Below, in pieces: positions 10,301-23,292 of a stretch of DNA of 64,000 nucleotides. This stretch comes from Argentina anserina. Lineage: Eukaryota; Streptophyta; Magnoliopsida; Rosales; Rosaceae. Under the pieces are notes generated by a model that was not told the DNA's origin, made no database searches, and saw nothing but the letters and a program-made list of their open reading frames with translations. The stretch spans positions 19,468,001-19,532,000 of the forward strand of contig NC_065877.1 in the NCBI RefSeq assembly GCF_933775445.1, written 5' to 3'. Every line of letters starts with the position of its first letter. The first letter of the stretch is position 1. The translations under genes were made by a program, and so were the position numbers.

Positions 10301-13300
10301 TCATACCCAGGCATTTCAACAGCTTCAGTTTTAGCAGTGTCTTTTATATGCCTCCTCCGGTTAGAATGCAGCAGCTTTCTTCTAACAGTTTCTTTGAAGA
10401 ATATCTCAGTCTTCTGCAACATTGTCTGTAAATGAGATTCCCTATACCCACGCACATCCAAAGATGCCAAAAGACCATCAAAGCCCTGCATCCACTGTAC
10501 TAAATGAAAACTCACATATGAAAACTAAAAAAATTAAAAAAATAAAAACAGAAGAATAAATATATGAATACTGTATACATATTACAGCAGATAATATTGA
10601 ATAGGTCGTTGTTTCAATTATAACAGCAGATAATATCAAATAGGTCACCATCAACAAAATCCAGACAACATTTTAAACTGGATAGCACTGCAATGTAAAA
10701 TCAATGTTCTAAAAATCGCCGCCTAGGGCCACCTAAGCGGCACCTAGGCGCCCGGAGACCCCTGCCCGCCGCGATTTTGTGCTAAACGGCGGTGTTAGGC
10801 AGCTGGCCGATTTTTGTCTGCCTAGGCGGCTGGCCAGATCCTGGGCGACTAGGCTTTTTTTTTTTTAAGTTCTGGATTTTGAGTTTGATTCGGATACAGA
10901 AGTACTTGAATGATATGGAAAAGAAGAATTTGATGAGCTCCGAGGGATTAGGCTTGCAAGAATGCATTCTCGGTGTTTGAATTGTTTTCTTATTTTCCAA
11001 AGGGTTGGTGAATTGTGTTTCTCACCAAGTTCATTGTTGTTGAATTGTATTTCTTTTTTTCCTAAGAGGCTAAGATCATTAGATCAATATTGTTGAACAT
11101 TTCTAAGGATTAAGAACATATGTATTTTCAGTATTCTAGACATTATATATTTTTTTACATTAATTTCATGCATTATATTCTTATTTTAATTGTATTTATA
11201 TAATTATTTGTTATGAAAAATTTAAAATATATACAAAAATACAAATCCGATTAATCCCCGATTAATCCTCTGGGCGCTGATTTTCAGCTGTCCGCCCAAT
11301 AAATGCCTAGCGTTTTTTATAACCTTGTGTAAAATAGATATGCTACATATGATCAACAAACATTGGGAAGAAATAAAATTTTAAAGCAAGGTGGAGAAAG
11401 GGAAACCAATAGTAGATGCACAATATATACTTGACATAAGACAAAATGCACACCTAGAGAAATTTACCTCTTCAGAATCAATCAGCCTCCATCGACCATC
11501 ATGCAGCTCAACAAAGATCCTGCCACAACCAGGATCATTTGGAGAGGCAGATGTAATAAATTGCCAGTATCTATTATGCCTACGGTCCTGGCCGAGAGGC
11601 AATGATCGATAAACATAAATCTCCTCTGCTTTCTGACCTATGTAGGATTTAAATTGTTTGCGTGACTTATCAGCAATAAGACTGGGTTGCTGAGATGTGT
11701 AATTGTCTGGACCAACAGGGAACTCCTGCATTTGTAGGTTTCCTACAGAGGGCAAACTGGTGATATAAATTTGCTCATTTTGTGGAATAACCATCTGCTC
11801 TTGTGAAATGGAAAGCTTCATAGTCGTCTCAATGTTTTTCTCATCAACAGTAGATGGACTTTGCCTATCTTCTGAAGAAGGAACTGTCAGGATCTGCTCA
11901 GTCCTGTTCCCACTGAAAGGGGTATATTGCATTTTGATGACATGTTCTTCTTTCAAATGCCTTTTATCAAATTGTCCTACTGCCCACATTTGCTTCTTTA
12001 AAGCATTTGCTGCTTCTAAACGTTCCTGAAAAGAGCCAATTTCAAATACAAAGACTGAACCTGCTTTGGAAATTTGACTAATTTCATGGATATGAAATGT
12101 TATATACCTCAAGAACAATCCGAATCGAGTTTCCTTCTATTGCCACACCAATTAAAGCAACAAGTGCATTAAGGCGCTCCTCAACACTAAGGTCCGAGTA
12201 CTCCCCTTCAGTAAGTCCCTGAACCCATGGCTCACCAGTGTTGCTATCATCAATCTCTGTATCTTCTTGAACCTGATTAGCTATATTGTTGCAGATTCCT
12301 GCCGCGTCAACAGATTCATTCAAGGAACAACCAGTGTCTTCAACCTTGACGAAAACTTCAGAATTGATTGAAGGAATTTCTTCAGTGACATTCCTAAGTT
12401 CTCCTGGAGCTTTACTAATCTCGTAACTTCCTTTTCTACTTTCCAAGGACATTCCTTCCCTGAATTTTTTGGATTCTTCAGAATTGTGAGCTACTGTCTC
12501 TGGACTTACTTCAGTACCTAAATCATCAACCTCAGGATCCTCATCTCTTTCAGCTTCATCGCCTCCTTTTACATCAAAAATCTTACTATTGAATATTTGG
12601 ATTCTTTCTCTGGCTGCAGAAAGTACTGCCTCCGAATCAGTTGTGTCCTTTCTGTAGGCAGCACGTACACAGTAAGTAGAAGGAGCAGTCCTCTCAAACA
12701 GTTTTGAGTCCCTAGTCAAAGCAGCAGCTATCGAAGCTTCCGGTGTCTTGCTTGTTGTTAGATCCCGCAGTCCTGATTTCTTGAATATATATAAGAAAAG
12801 GAAGTTAGACACCAGACAAGCTAAAACGAAATAGTCATCACATCTTGAATTACCTGAATCCTGTCTGCAACTTCTAATATATTTAGGCCCTTGCTCCCCT
12901 CAAGAGAAAGAACATGAAATGCTGCAAACTTCACAGTTCCAGGAGTCAAGAGGTGCCTTGATTTGCGAGGGTTAGAGAAACCCCTTTCTTGCATAATAGC
13001 AAAGGCATTTTTTGCAGCTACTCCATTGCGTAAATTGGATATTATATCTTTGACATCATCACCCTGCAATTGCATTAAAATATATATATTAACAAATCGA
13101 ATATGAAACAATACTGTCTAAAAGAAAGTTACATCATAGGTACAGAACTCGTGGAGATTTTTTGGATTATTTTATCTGGATTCCTTACAACTGCAGTCCT
13201 AAAATATGCCATTATGAAAATTGATTTTCATGCTCATAAATTGATTTTTTATGTAATACTCCTCTAATTAACAAGCCAAGCACCTAATACCATTGAAGAC

Positions 13301-16300
13301 AAGTCATTAGACAACATAAGAGCTGATCACTTTCTATTAAGTATTTAGATCTAAAGTAATTTCAGACTAATTATGGACATTTGCATCAGCAATGTACATA
13401 GTTCAGAAGACAACGGTACAAAAACTGGATGTAATAATACCCACACATCCACAGCTCCAACCCCTCCTCCAGTATCCTTTTCCCTATCAACATCCTTTTA
13501 CTTTCCTGCTGCTATGATTACCTAACTTCACTCAAAGTTTTCCCAAATAACCTGAACCACAATTTTAAGTTTACATGGCAGTAAAGAACCAAATGGTCTG
13601 CCATCTCACTGCCCCATATCGTGCACCAACAGGGAACCAGAGAAAGGTAAGTCTTCACTTTTAAATAGAGCAACAAGCATTAACCTACCATGACCAACCA
13701 TCTTACAAATATCATACGACAGTAGGTACCTTGGCTTTCAACTATCTAACAAATAAAAGAGGTATACCAAATAGGATTTGTTACCCAACTCTCTAAAGCA
13801 TGACACTTAGAGAGAGAAACAACCCAAGGACAGCAATTTCAACCTTAAACTATCTGGACTAAAAGAATATAAGCAAACCTTCACTAGCAAACACAGAAAA
13901 TAAGCTATTAAGCTCTCAATTTCTTATCACTATAAAATTCTCTAGCGAAGCTTACATTTTGCCTGGTTTACTATAATCTGAGGTATTAAGTGGCCAGCCT
14001 GGTTCACCATATATATAAAGAAAAACAATTTAATGAAAGAGCATGAAAAATACTAATGAATCAGAATGATCACCAAGAACAAATAACATCCTTATAAACA
14101 CATTTTCATGGTCCCTAGTGTGAGACATTCTCAACAGAAGGCATCAAAAACAACTTCAAAGTTGTGGCTTCGACATTTTATCTTTTCGGATTGAACTTCA
14201 GAGAAAAAAAGTCACCTCATTTTCCTCATGAAGAACTGATGGTTCAAAAGCCCTCTTCTTCAGTTGTGGTCCAAATCCTTCTGATACAGCAAATTGCCGC
14301 AATATTTCAGGCCATGTCAGTGAATTTAAGTTGCACTTCCAGCTTTTGATGTCAAATCCCCATGCATATGCCTAAAACAATATTCCAGTAATAAGTTAAA
14401 ATGCAAAAGAAAGAACCTAGCACAAACTACATTGAAATACAGATCTAGAATAACCGCATTGTCTCTTACCCCTTCTACAATCTGAGGGTGACCGCCTCCA
14501 GGATTTGGAGCACAGTTCTGATTAGCTCCCACCCCCATGGAGGGTACTCTTGCAACATCTTCAATATCTCTAATGATGGATCTTATAAGTGAAATATGTA
14601 TCTCACCCACCAACCTAGAATCCTGAACAGGAAAGAGCTACTGCTTAGTGAACTACACATGTATGTGTGAAAAATAATATGAGGGTAAGATCCATGGAAT
14701 CTCCGCAGACTCATATAGAAGCTAAAGACGCTGACCAAAAAAAATAACAAAAAGAAACAACTTACATAGTCATGAAAAGCTTGGACGAATTCGTCGAGAG
14801 TAAATGGCCAAAGCCCAAGAACATCCACAAATGTAATTAAGAATCTCCATGCCTAAACAATAAGCTCGAGTCAATAAATTGCAATGTGAGAGCACTGTTA
14901 ACATAGATAGACATCGTCTGATATCAAACTGATTAATATATGCGACAGATAAAATGTTTGAACAAACTAACACGTGACACAATTTTCTTTTAACATTGTT
15001 TTAGGCCCTCCATGGATTGCCGAATTGGTAAAGAAACAATCGAGTATATCATACATAATGTTGTTTAAAAATATGACAATCCTTGAAGTCATTAGCTATC
15101 AAGTCATTATGTTGTAAGTTGGGGTTGACTTTTATATATATGTTTCCCACTGTACCCTTCAGCCTTATCATACTAATCATAGTGTGCCCAATATTTAAAG
15201 TCAAATATATCATTCCACGTTAAAGATAAATATATATCATAATTACACAGTGATGAAATTATAAGAGATACTGAATTAACTTAGTATTATTATCAAAAAT
15301 ATAGACGGTCAAGAGAATAAAATCGGTATGTCCAAAAAAATCTCGGGTTGAATTAAAGTTGTGCATGATGAAGATGATCATTTGTCCAGAGAGAGAAAAA
15401 GAGAGAGGTAATGTAACTCAAGTTAAGAATTTCATGAAGCATACAAGTCAGAAAAGCAAGAACAGAGACACCAGACCACTCACCATAAGAAGATTGCCAA
15501 TATTTTCCTCTGAATCTATCCAAGGTTGAATACCGAAAGGTTTTTTCAACTGCACAGATTTGGGTGGGAATGTACCCTGCATATCTAGCAGTAGAAACAA
15601 CATAAATAATAGAAAAAAAATGTCAGATGATACATAATGAAAGGCATTACACGCGAGCGCGCGTGAGGGGGGGGGTTTGAGGTTTGAAGGAGATAGCATA
15701 TTTGATTCTCAAAATGAGTGCTACAATTCAGCAACTTACACAATTTGATATTATTTTCTCTCATATACTTTATATGTAATTAAGTATATGGGCTACACAT
15801 CTAAGTTAAACATCAGCCGAACTTACCTCTGAAAGATTCAAGATTTTGTAAGGTTTCGTAATCAAGAGACAATATTGAAGGAAGTCCCTTGCTTGATGCA
15901 GCTAAGTCCATGAGTTCCAGGCATTCATCCTCGATGAGTTCCACTGATTCTTTGGCATTTTTGCGAGCAACTGCTCTCTCACTAGCAGCTTTAAGCCTTG
16001 CTGCTTCTTTCTCCCTACGTGAGTCTTCTTTTTGTCTCATTTTCTCAGCCTGAAAAAATCAAATTCACCTTTAAGATATCTTTGTATTACGGAGCTCGCA
16101 GCTAAGAAGCAAGTTGACTTACTCTCATTGACTCCTTAAGTAAGAATCTCTCCTGTCGTTCCAGTTCACGCCTTTGCTCCCTTAGGTTTCTCTCCTCCTC
16201 TCTCTGCTTTTCACGCAATAGTCTTTCTTCTTCCTTCCTCCTCTCCCGATCAACCCTCTCCATTTCTTTCCTTATCTGTTCCTCTCTCTTGACATATCAA

Positions 16301-17116
16301 AAGAAAAATATATGAAATAAAGTAAAGAGATATGATAAGCCACGATATCTTGTATGATTGGACAACATGTATGATTAGAGAGGATTTAACCTTTCTTCTC
16401 AGGATATCTTGTTTTTCAAGATCTTTACGTATCATTTTCTCATGGGCTTCAACTTCCCGCATTATTCTTGCTTCTTCACTCTGCAAGAAATAATAATTTG
16501 TTTGATATGACAACCAAAATTAAGTGAAGTTATGAATACTATGTAGTGCATTAGAGACCTTGTGCTTCCGTTCCAACTGTAAAACATCATCCTCTTCCTG
16601 AGCCATCCTTCTAGCAAATGGTATAAAAGGATTATTTAGTTGATTAATCGGGTGAGCACTCAAATGAGCATCCATGGAAATATTCGTGAAGCTCTTTCCA
16701 TGAACATTGGCATATTCTTCAGCCCTTCCTTGCTGTGACAGCAGATTTAGTCCAGCCATCGGGCTTTGAAATCCATATACAGTTGGAACTTTTACATACA
16801 CAGTAGATAATGGAATCCTTGGATGATGACATTCAGTGGGTGAACCATATTGGTGAGATGGGGTAGCCCTTTCATATGTGTCTGTCCTAACAGTTGGCTT
16901 TTCTGGAAGAAACTGGTATTCATGGACAGTCCTTGAACCTCCCTGGCAATGAACCAAGGATGCATATTAGCTGGATTACCTTTTACTTCTTGAGTAACGG
17001 ATATGAGTGAACCAAGAAATGCGAAATTGTCCCATGAGAAGAAATTAACAGGTGATCACAAGAGACCACTGTAGAAACCAAATAGGAACGCTGCCTATAA
17101 AATAATTTGAACGGTG

Positions 17117-17170
<54 letters not shown>

Positions 17171-19708
17171 GAGAGGAGGGAGAGAGGTGTCAGACACATG
17201 TTTAAGATATACCTGATATAATATTAACTACTGGTGTCAACTACTCTAGTTTTGGACTCAGAATCTATCATTCTGTCCTTGAACTACAAAAAATTTACCC
17301 CCAAGAGATAGAAACACAGGGGTTCAATTATTTTCAATATGAAAATTAGACACCATGTTTTTGTTTCAGATGGAATCACGAAAGAGAACATTAGAAACGA
17401 TCCATGACTTTGAATGGCAAAACACCCAAATTATGTGTATATGAGAATACATGCCACCGGGTCTTTTTTGTTCAAGTTTATCATGTATATTTGCAGATCA
17501 TATTATCAACTACCATCTCCTGCTAATTACGATACATCCAAGGCTTAAGCATCATCAACACATATAAACACAATGACTAGCTTTGAACTTACATGAAATG
17601 TGTATGAAATTATCAAATCCAACAGCTACAACGAATAAATATAGGGATAACCGACTATGACTCTGAAAAAAAAAAGGAATTTTAGCAAGAACTACATCAG
17701 CTATAGCCTTCATAACACAACGATAAATAACAAACCTTAATTAATTTGGCATTAGACTGCTCGTACGTATTTGCATCATATGCCCATCCTGATTGCTTCT
17801 GCTGCCCAACAGCTGCCACTCCTAAATGATTTTATATGAAGGGTTAAGACTTAAGACAGTCTTACAAAGTACTGTGACTTGAAAAAAAAAAGATGCAATC
17901 AACCAGACATGTCAAGTAAGACGAGGAGACGAGGAGATCGAGAATGAAGTCCCAATAATATGAAAATCATACGACAAGTGTCTGCCCTAATTCTCCGTAA
18001 TTATTGAGTGCACAGACGAGAGAATCATGGGTTTTAAATCAACTAAGACAAAGTTACTCTAAACAACATACAACAATAAGTGCCACTAATATTTATTTCA
18101 GCATGTAACCCCTTTATTTCTTTTTCTTCAACTAGTGCACAGTGGGAGCATCGTTGATTCCAATTCAAACAAGATCAACTTATTCTAGACATATACATGA
18201 CAATCATGTTAATCACTAGCACCCACATAAACAATGACGCACTTAATGTGACATAAGGGAAACACCAGAAGAAGGGGACAGGAGCTCTCTATCCATGTAT
18301 TATTCATCCAGATTTGTAAACTTATATGCATACAAGAACATCCAAACAAACAGTTCCTCTTCAATCCAAATACCAACAGCTAGATCCAGCAGATCAGTTA
18401 GAATACAGTAACACTAACAGTAGTACATCATCTAATCCATGAAACAATATTAGGAAGAAGAATCGTTGCTAGTGATGGTATAAATATTTGCATTACAGAA
18501 AATGGGGGATGCAAGAAATGACACCCAACCGTGACACAACCTTGCAGTTGATGAACACCAGTTCCAAGATCAATGTGGTTTTAGCAACTCAAGGACATCA
18601 AATGAATAAGTACAGTTTTGAAAGGGTAGAAACTACTAGCTTCATGGTCGTAAGGTTTAGGAATCAATTGTGGATAGGTTTAGAACATAAGGAAATTCTA
18701 GATTAACACCCTTAAACCAGCCCGTTGGCCTCCTATAAAAGTTGTCTCGGAATCTCTCACAGTCACTCAATACCTCACACTGGCAGAAAATCTCAGGTAC
18801 TACTCACCTCCTTCCAAAACTTACACATTAGCCTTTTTCTATAGACACTTGATTGATTGAAATCCCTCAAACTAATCAGTCAGTGAATTCTGAAAAAAAA
18901 AAAACAGATACTCCTAGCACATATAAGTGATATAACATTATGACAAACCACTACCGAAAACAACAATAACCTACAGTGCATTTCCACATTGCTCAAGTAA
19001 ATAACAAACATTTTATCACATAGCGCATACTAATCAGATGAACTAGTTATTCTTGTCTGGAGCATTACAATTTATATCTTCCATTTCCTTTATCAACCGG
19101 GAGTGGTTTCCAGCAATATCAATAAATAAGTGATTATATGCCGGAATCAAACCTAGCACTACTCATATATTTGTGATCAAACTACATAGCATTATAAGGA
19201 CTAAGAAATCAAAATGTACCTATAGACGAACCAAATGCATCGGGCGGCAAGGGGTCAAACTCCAACCCCAGTACCGGCCCATCCTCCCTCAACTTCTCCC
19301 CGAGCTGCGCCTCCACAAAAGCCACAGCTCGCGCCTCTATTATCAACTGCTGTGCTCCTTCCTCCAAAACCACTCCACCACCTCCAGCCGGAGACTCCTT
19401 CCTCTGCCGCTTTCCACTCGCCGCCGGCGCCGGCTTGCGGTCCTTCAATCTCCGGTGGCAAAACCACATCTGTAACTGCCGATCGGAGAGATCCAACTTC
19501 GCTGACAGCTCAGCTCTCACCGATTCCGACGGGTATTGCTCAACTAAGAGTCCAAATTCGCAATGAGGTTACTTCAAACTCAAATCAAACAAACAAATTC
19601 TTCAAACAAAAGAAAAAAAAGAAGCAGAAATCAACCTGCATAAGCTTGCTCGAGAGCTTCCAATTGCGAGCGAGACTTCATTTTCCGCTTGGCTCTGATC
19701 TCATTCTG

Positions 19709-19756
<48 letters not shown>

Positions 19757-19789
19757 TCTGTTCCTCTCTCCCTCCGAAGCGGTCTCCAT
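7323..19789 (-). CDS. RLT2: Homeobox-DDT domain protein, RINGLET (RLT2)-like ISWI remodeller subunit
   Basis: In Arabidopsis, RLT proteins pair with ISWI ATPases to space nucleosomes and repress early flowering. I read 18 exons: 19636-19789, 19220-19543, 17736-17821, 16559-16942, 16391-16480, 16123-16287, 15827-16049, 15484-15584, 14766-14852, 14470-14622, 14216-14371, 12854-13063, 12108-12779, 11468-12025, 9862-10485, 9673-9777, 8792-9055, 7323-8096. These give 5130 nt (1709 residues plus stop), all in phase, close to the known family length. Domains: an (AQ)8 run at 12-27; homeodomain about 34-93 with the recognition-helix motif LQMWFCHRRLKDRK; a charged coiled coil about 320-450; DDT about 500-560 (PFTLDEFVQAFHDYD); HARE-HTH 642-711; WHIM motifs about 910-960 and 1075-1121; a Cys/His cluster about 1265-1290; and an AT-hook-like GRPRGRGGRKRG near the C terminus. 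No lesion was seen. RLT1 versus RLT2 is less certain than the family. Confidence 0.93.
10703..11325. mobile_element. Non-autonomous repeat in an RLT intron, GCCTAGGCGG-rich
   Basis: The element lies between exons 14 and 15 of the RLT gene. Its left end, TGTTCTAAAAATCGCCGCC, is an imperfect inverted match to its right end, AGCGTTTTTTATAACC. The left 150 bp is unusually GC-rich, with GCCTAGGCGG-like words, while the rest is AT-rich. Near the right end is the doubled word CCGATTAATCCCCGATTAATCC. I see no coding capacity. The termini resemble those of the element at 56076-56613. Confidence 0.5.
13064..14215 (-). other. Long intron of the RLT gene
   Basis: This is the largest uninterrupted intron of about 1.15 kb, between the exon ending HEENE and the exon starting GDDVKD. 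It is AT-rich with no repeat or gene I can identify. Confidence 0.6.
16943..17735 (-). other. RLT intron holding a GA microsatellite
   Basis: This intron lies between the exons ending at 17736 and starting at 16942. Apart from the GA tract and AT-rich sequence, nothing else is seen. Confidence 0.6.
17120..17183. repeat. (GA)n microsatellite
   Basis: About 64 bp of near-perfect GA dinucleotides broken by one GC step near 17158. Intronic and likely length-polymorphic. Confidence 0.95.
17822..19219 (-). other. RLT intron 2
   Basis: An intron of about 1.4 kb separates the homeodomain exon from the short third exon. It is AT-rich and I see no gene in it. Short plus-strand frames (for example at 18488) have no family resemblance. 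Confidence 0.55.
19711..19757 (-). repeat. GAGCCT hexanucleotide repeat coding for Ala-Gln
   Basis: Seven copies of GAGCCT plus one variant on the plus strand encode (AQ)8 on the minus strand, residues 12-27 of the RLT protein, just before the homeodomain. Confidence 0.95.
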
Positions 19790-20338
19790 AGGCGGACGGA
19801 AGCAGAAACCCTAGAAATCAAAGCAATAGCGAGAATCGAAGAAGAAGTGGGTGGGATTGAATGAGAGATGTGGGGGAAATAATGAAAGTAATAATAATAT
19901 TAGTTCGATGGAGAAAATAAAAAGTGGGAATGGAATTAAAGGAGAAGAACAACAACAAAAAGTAGTAGTGGCAGCACTGGCAGCAGCAACAGTAGTCATT
20001 TTTATTTGGTTTTGTGTGAATTTTAAGAGGAGGGGGGGAGAGTGGTGGGGGATTTGATTTGATTTGATAATGATAATAGTAGAATTTGTCAGATGCTTTG
20101 TGGATTTTGAGGGAGAGAGAGACAGGTGATCAGATAATCAGATTCAACAAACGCCTTGACTCTGTGTGTGTGGGCGAGCGAGTGAGTTTTATATACCTCG
20201 GGTTTTGCGCGCGTGCCATGTGGGCCAGCCGTTACTATGTTCCGCAACGCAAAATTCAACGGTTTTCTTGGCGGGGTTTTTCTTACCTTGGGTCCTTCTG
20301 CTTGTACTCCTGTTCTATTATTTCTTTTGAACTAAATA
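19790..20338 (-). promoter_or_regulatory. 5' UTR and upstream region of the RLT gene
   Basis: This is the sequence between the RLT start codon and a LINE insertion. It has GAT-rich words near 20053-20080 and GAGAGAGAGA near 20110, common in plant 5' leaders. I cannot place the transcription start. The proximal promoter is about 550 bp before LINE sequence begins. Confidence 0.4.
20329..20338. repeat. LINE target-site duplication, left copy
   Basis: GAACTAAATA lies directly next to the LINE poly-A (poly-T on the plus strand). It matches GATCTAAATA at 23283-23292 in nine of ten bases. Confidence 0.6.
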
Positions 20339-23282
20339 TTTTTTTTGTTGGTTACAAGCGAGGTTCAAAGAGCTTAAACAAAGCGGAAAGAAAAATTAAA
20401 AACTAGCTAGAGCACGAAACTCTCTTAGCTCTAGTAACAGCAGCAAGATCATCTATGTAGAACTGGGCAGCATGAACCGGAGGGTTGTCAAAAGTAACAA
20501 AACCCTTAGCATGATTAAAGCTCATTTTAGAGAATCAGCCGTCATATTTGCTTCCCTGAATAATATGTGGACAATAGAGGTAGCATTCATGGACTTCATG
20601 AGAGCTTTGCACCCCTGCAACAACGACCCAAGAGGGTGTAAAGAGAAATCATCCTTTAAGAGCAGTTGAACAAGGATAGCCGAGTCAGATTCCACCTCAA
20701 GATTGTGGATATGAAGACTATTCGCAAGTTTTAGACCAAAGAATAAACCCCAAGTTTCAGCTTCAATAATCTCACTAGTGCCAATATTTACTTGAAAACC
20801 ATTGATCCAATTATCATGATGATCTTTGATGACACCCCTGCACCAATCCTACCAGCAGGAGAGATTTTGGAACCATCAATGTTAAGCTTGTAGAAATTTT
20901 CAGCAGGCATTGTCCAAGCAACAAATTTGTAACTGTAGACAATATCCACATGATTCTTTGCAGCAACATTATATCATTCATCAACATAACTCCAAATAAC
21001 ACTTTTGGGAACAATGAGAATGTGAAAATCAGGGTCAAAAACATGCTTATTTCGCCATTTCCAAATAAACTAACAGATAAACATGAACAAGCTACACCAT
21101 TGGACATTTCTCTGGACTAAGCTATGACACTTAAGTTGAGCCAAAATCCAACCATCCCAGTCTAAATGAAAGGAGTTAGTAATAGTACCATGTTTAGTAA
21201 ACTCACTCCAAATGGATGCAGATCTGGGGCAGTCCCGAAAGAGATGAAGCAGAGTTTCATCCTTCAAATTGCAAATGGGGTATGTTTTGAGAGTAGTGAA
21301 TCCTCTTCTGGCTCTTTGGACATTGGTAAGCAATTTTTTATGCAACATTGACCAACATAAGGTTTTGATTTTAGGAGGAATGCATAAATTCCACATAGAG
21401 CTCCATAAAGAATTCTGCACATTAGAGAAATCAAAACCAATATTATAGACAGATTTTACAGAAAATTTTCCATTAGATGAAGCACTCCATATTCTGGTAT
21501 CTTTGCCGCACTCCTCATAGCCAATAGGGATATTAATAATATCAGAAAGAACAGATTTAGGGACAAGAGTTGCCAAGAGATTTTCATTCCATCCAGTGTC
21601 ATTCCAGAAAGTACAAATCGGAGTAGTAATATCGATAATAGCATGAGGAAGGGCATGATGATATAAAGCGTTAGAATAAATCCAAGCATCAGTCCAAAAG
21701 TGAATAGATTTACCATCACCAATGTGCCACTTAATCCCTCTTTTAAGAATAGTAGCCCCAAACATAATGCTTCTCCAAGTGTGAGAACAATCAGTAGGCA
21801 TTTTATAATCATCATCGATAATATTAGAACCTTTGAGATATTTTTGAGTATAAATGGAATTCCAAAGACCACCATCATTTTGAAACATCCTCCAACCAGC
21901 CTTAGCTAACATAGCTTGATTCATATCAGAGGTCATCTTAATCCCTAAGCCAGCAATCTGTTTAGGTTGACACAAAGTATCCCAATTGACCAAGTGGACC
22001 TTCTTTTTTTTTCCATGGTATCACCCCAAATAAAATCTTTGTTCAGTTTGTCAATCTTATCACATAGACTCAAAGGCAACTTAATTGTTTGCATAGCATA
22101 ATTGGTATGGAAGAAGTTACAGATTGCACAAGAGTGAGTCTTCCAACCATGCTAAGGTTTTTACTCATCCAACTCGCAAGTCTATTCTGAATTTTGTCAA
22201 AGATGCCAGCCTAAGTATGTTTGCGACCCTTGAGTGAATAAGAGGCATACCAAGGTACTTGCCGAGATCACTAGTTAAGGGAGAACAACAAATGCTACTA
22301 ATTTCAGAAGCAAGATGTTTGCTAGTGTTAGGAGAGCAAAAAATGAGGGATTTTTCATAGCTTATGGCTTGTCCAGATAGGGAACAAAACTATTCCAGAC
22401 AGGTCTTTAAGATAGAAGCTTAAGAACAAGAGGCTTCAGCAAACAACATTAGATCATCTGCAAAGAAAAGATGTGATACCTTTGGCCCTGATTGTGAAGC
22501 ACTAACAGCCTTCCAAAAACCAAGCTCCACATTAGAGTGGATGAGTTGCGACAACTTTTCCATGCACAAGACAAAAATGTAAGGGGAAAGAGGATCCCCC
22601 TATCTAATCCCTCTTTGAGAATAGAAAGAATCAGTTAGCTCACCATTAATACATATTTGAAAGCTTGTAGAAGTAATACAGTGCATGATTAACTTCAAAA
22701 GAGAAGGGGGAATCTTAGCTTCATAGAGGACCAGTTCGATGAAGCTCCAACTCAACCTGTCATAAGCTTTTGACAAGTCTACCTTCCAAGCAAAGAATCC
22801 AAGCTTTCCAGCGGATTTTTTAAATTTAAAGAGAAGCTCCTGAGCAATCATAACATTATCCGAAATATGTCTTCCAGGCACATAGCTCACTTGGTTAGGG
22901 CTGACAAGTTGCTGCATTAAAGGTCTAATCTGAGCCAGAATAATTTTAGAAATCACTTTGTAAATGGTAGTGCATAAACTAATAGGTCTGAAATTAGTCA
23001 TATGTTGTAGCCCATCAATCTTGGGAATGAGAACATTGAGAGTGTGATTCAAACCATCCGGAATTTTACAAGAAATAAAAGCTTCCTGCACAATTCTGAA
23101 AATTTCACCAGAACAAAGCTTCCAATATTCTGATAAAAAATGGCAGGAAAGCCATCATGCCCTAGCGCCTTTAACCCTCTAATGGAAAAAAGAGAATTCT
23201 TCACCTCCAGAAGAGAAACAGACATACAAATATTCTCAAGGTCCACTTTTTCAATGGCCGAGATTGAGAGTATTGACCCCAT
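20339..23282 (-). mobile_element. 5'-truncated L1-type LINE with decayed ORF2
   Basis: On the minus strand the pieces run in ORF2 order. Reverse transcriptase motifs are at about 23282-22400 (KALGHDGFPAIFYQ, NFRPISLC, QRGIRQGDPLSPYIF and the catalytic FADD). A zf-RVT-like region is at 21993-21070 (LCWSMLHKKLL, LLHLFRDCPRSASIW). An RNase H remnant is at about 20900-20500 (IDGSKISPAG, EVESDSAILV, FREANMTADSL). Frameshifts and stops separate them, so no protein is expected. ORF1, the endonuclease and the RT N terminus are absent, as in 5' truncation. The 3' end is marked by T8 (plus strand) at 20339-20346, and a nearly perfect 10-bp target duplication flanks the ends. Confidence 0.85.
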
Positions 23283-23292
23283 GATCTAAATA
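23283..23292. repeat. LINE target-site duplication, right copy
   Basis: GATCTAAATA abuts the truncated 5' end of the LINE and matches 20329-20338 with one mismatch. Confidence 0.6.

Noticed and set aside
19235..19864. 209-codon plus-strand open frame
   Set aside because: It is antisense to the homeodomain exons of the RLT gene and crosses their splice sites.
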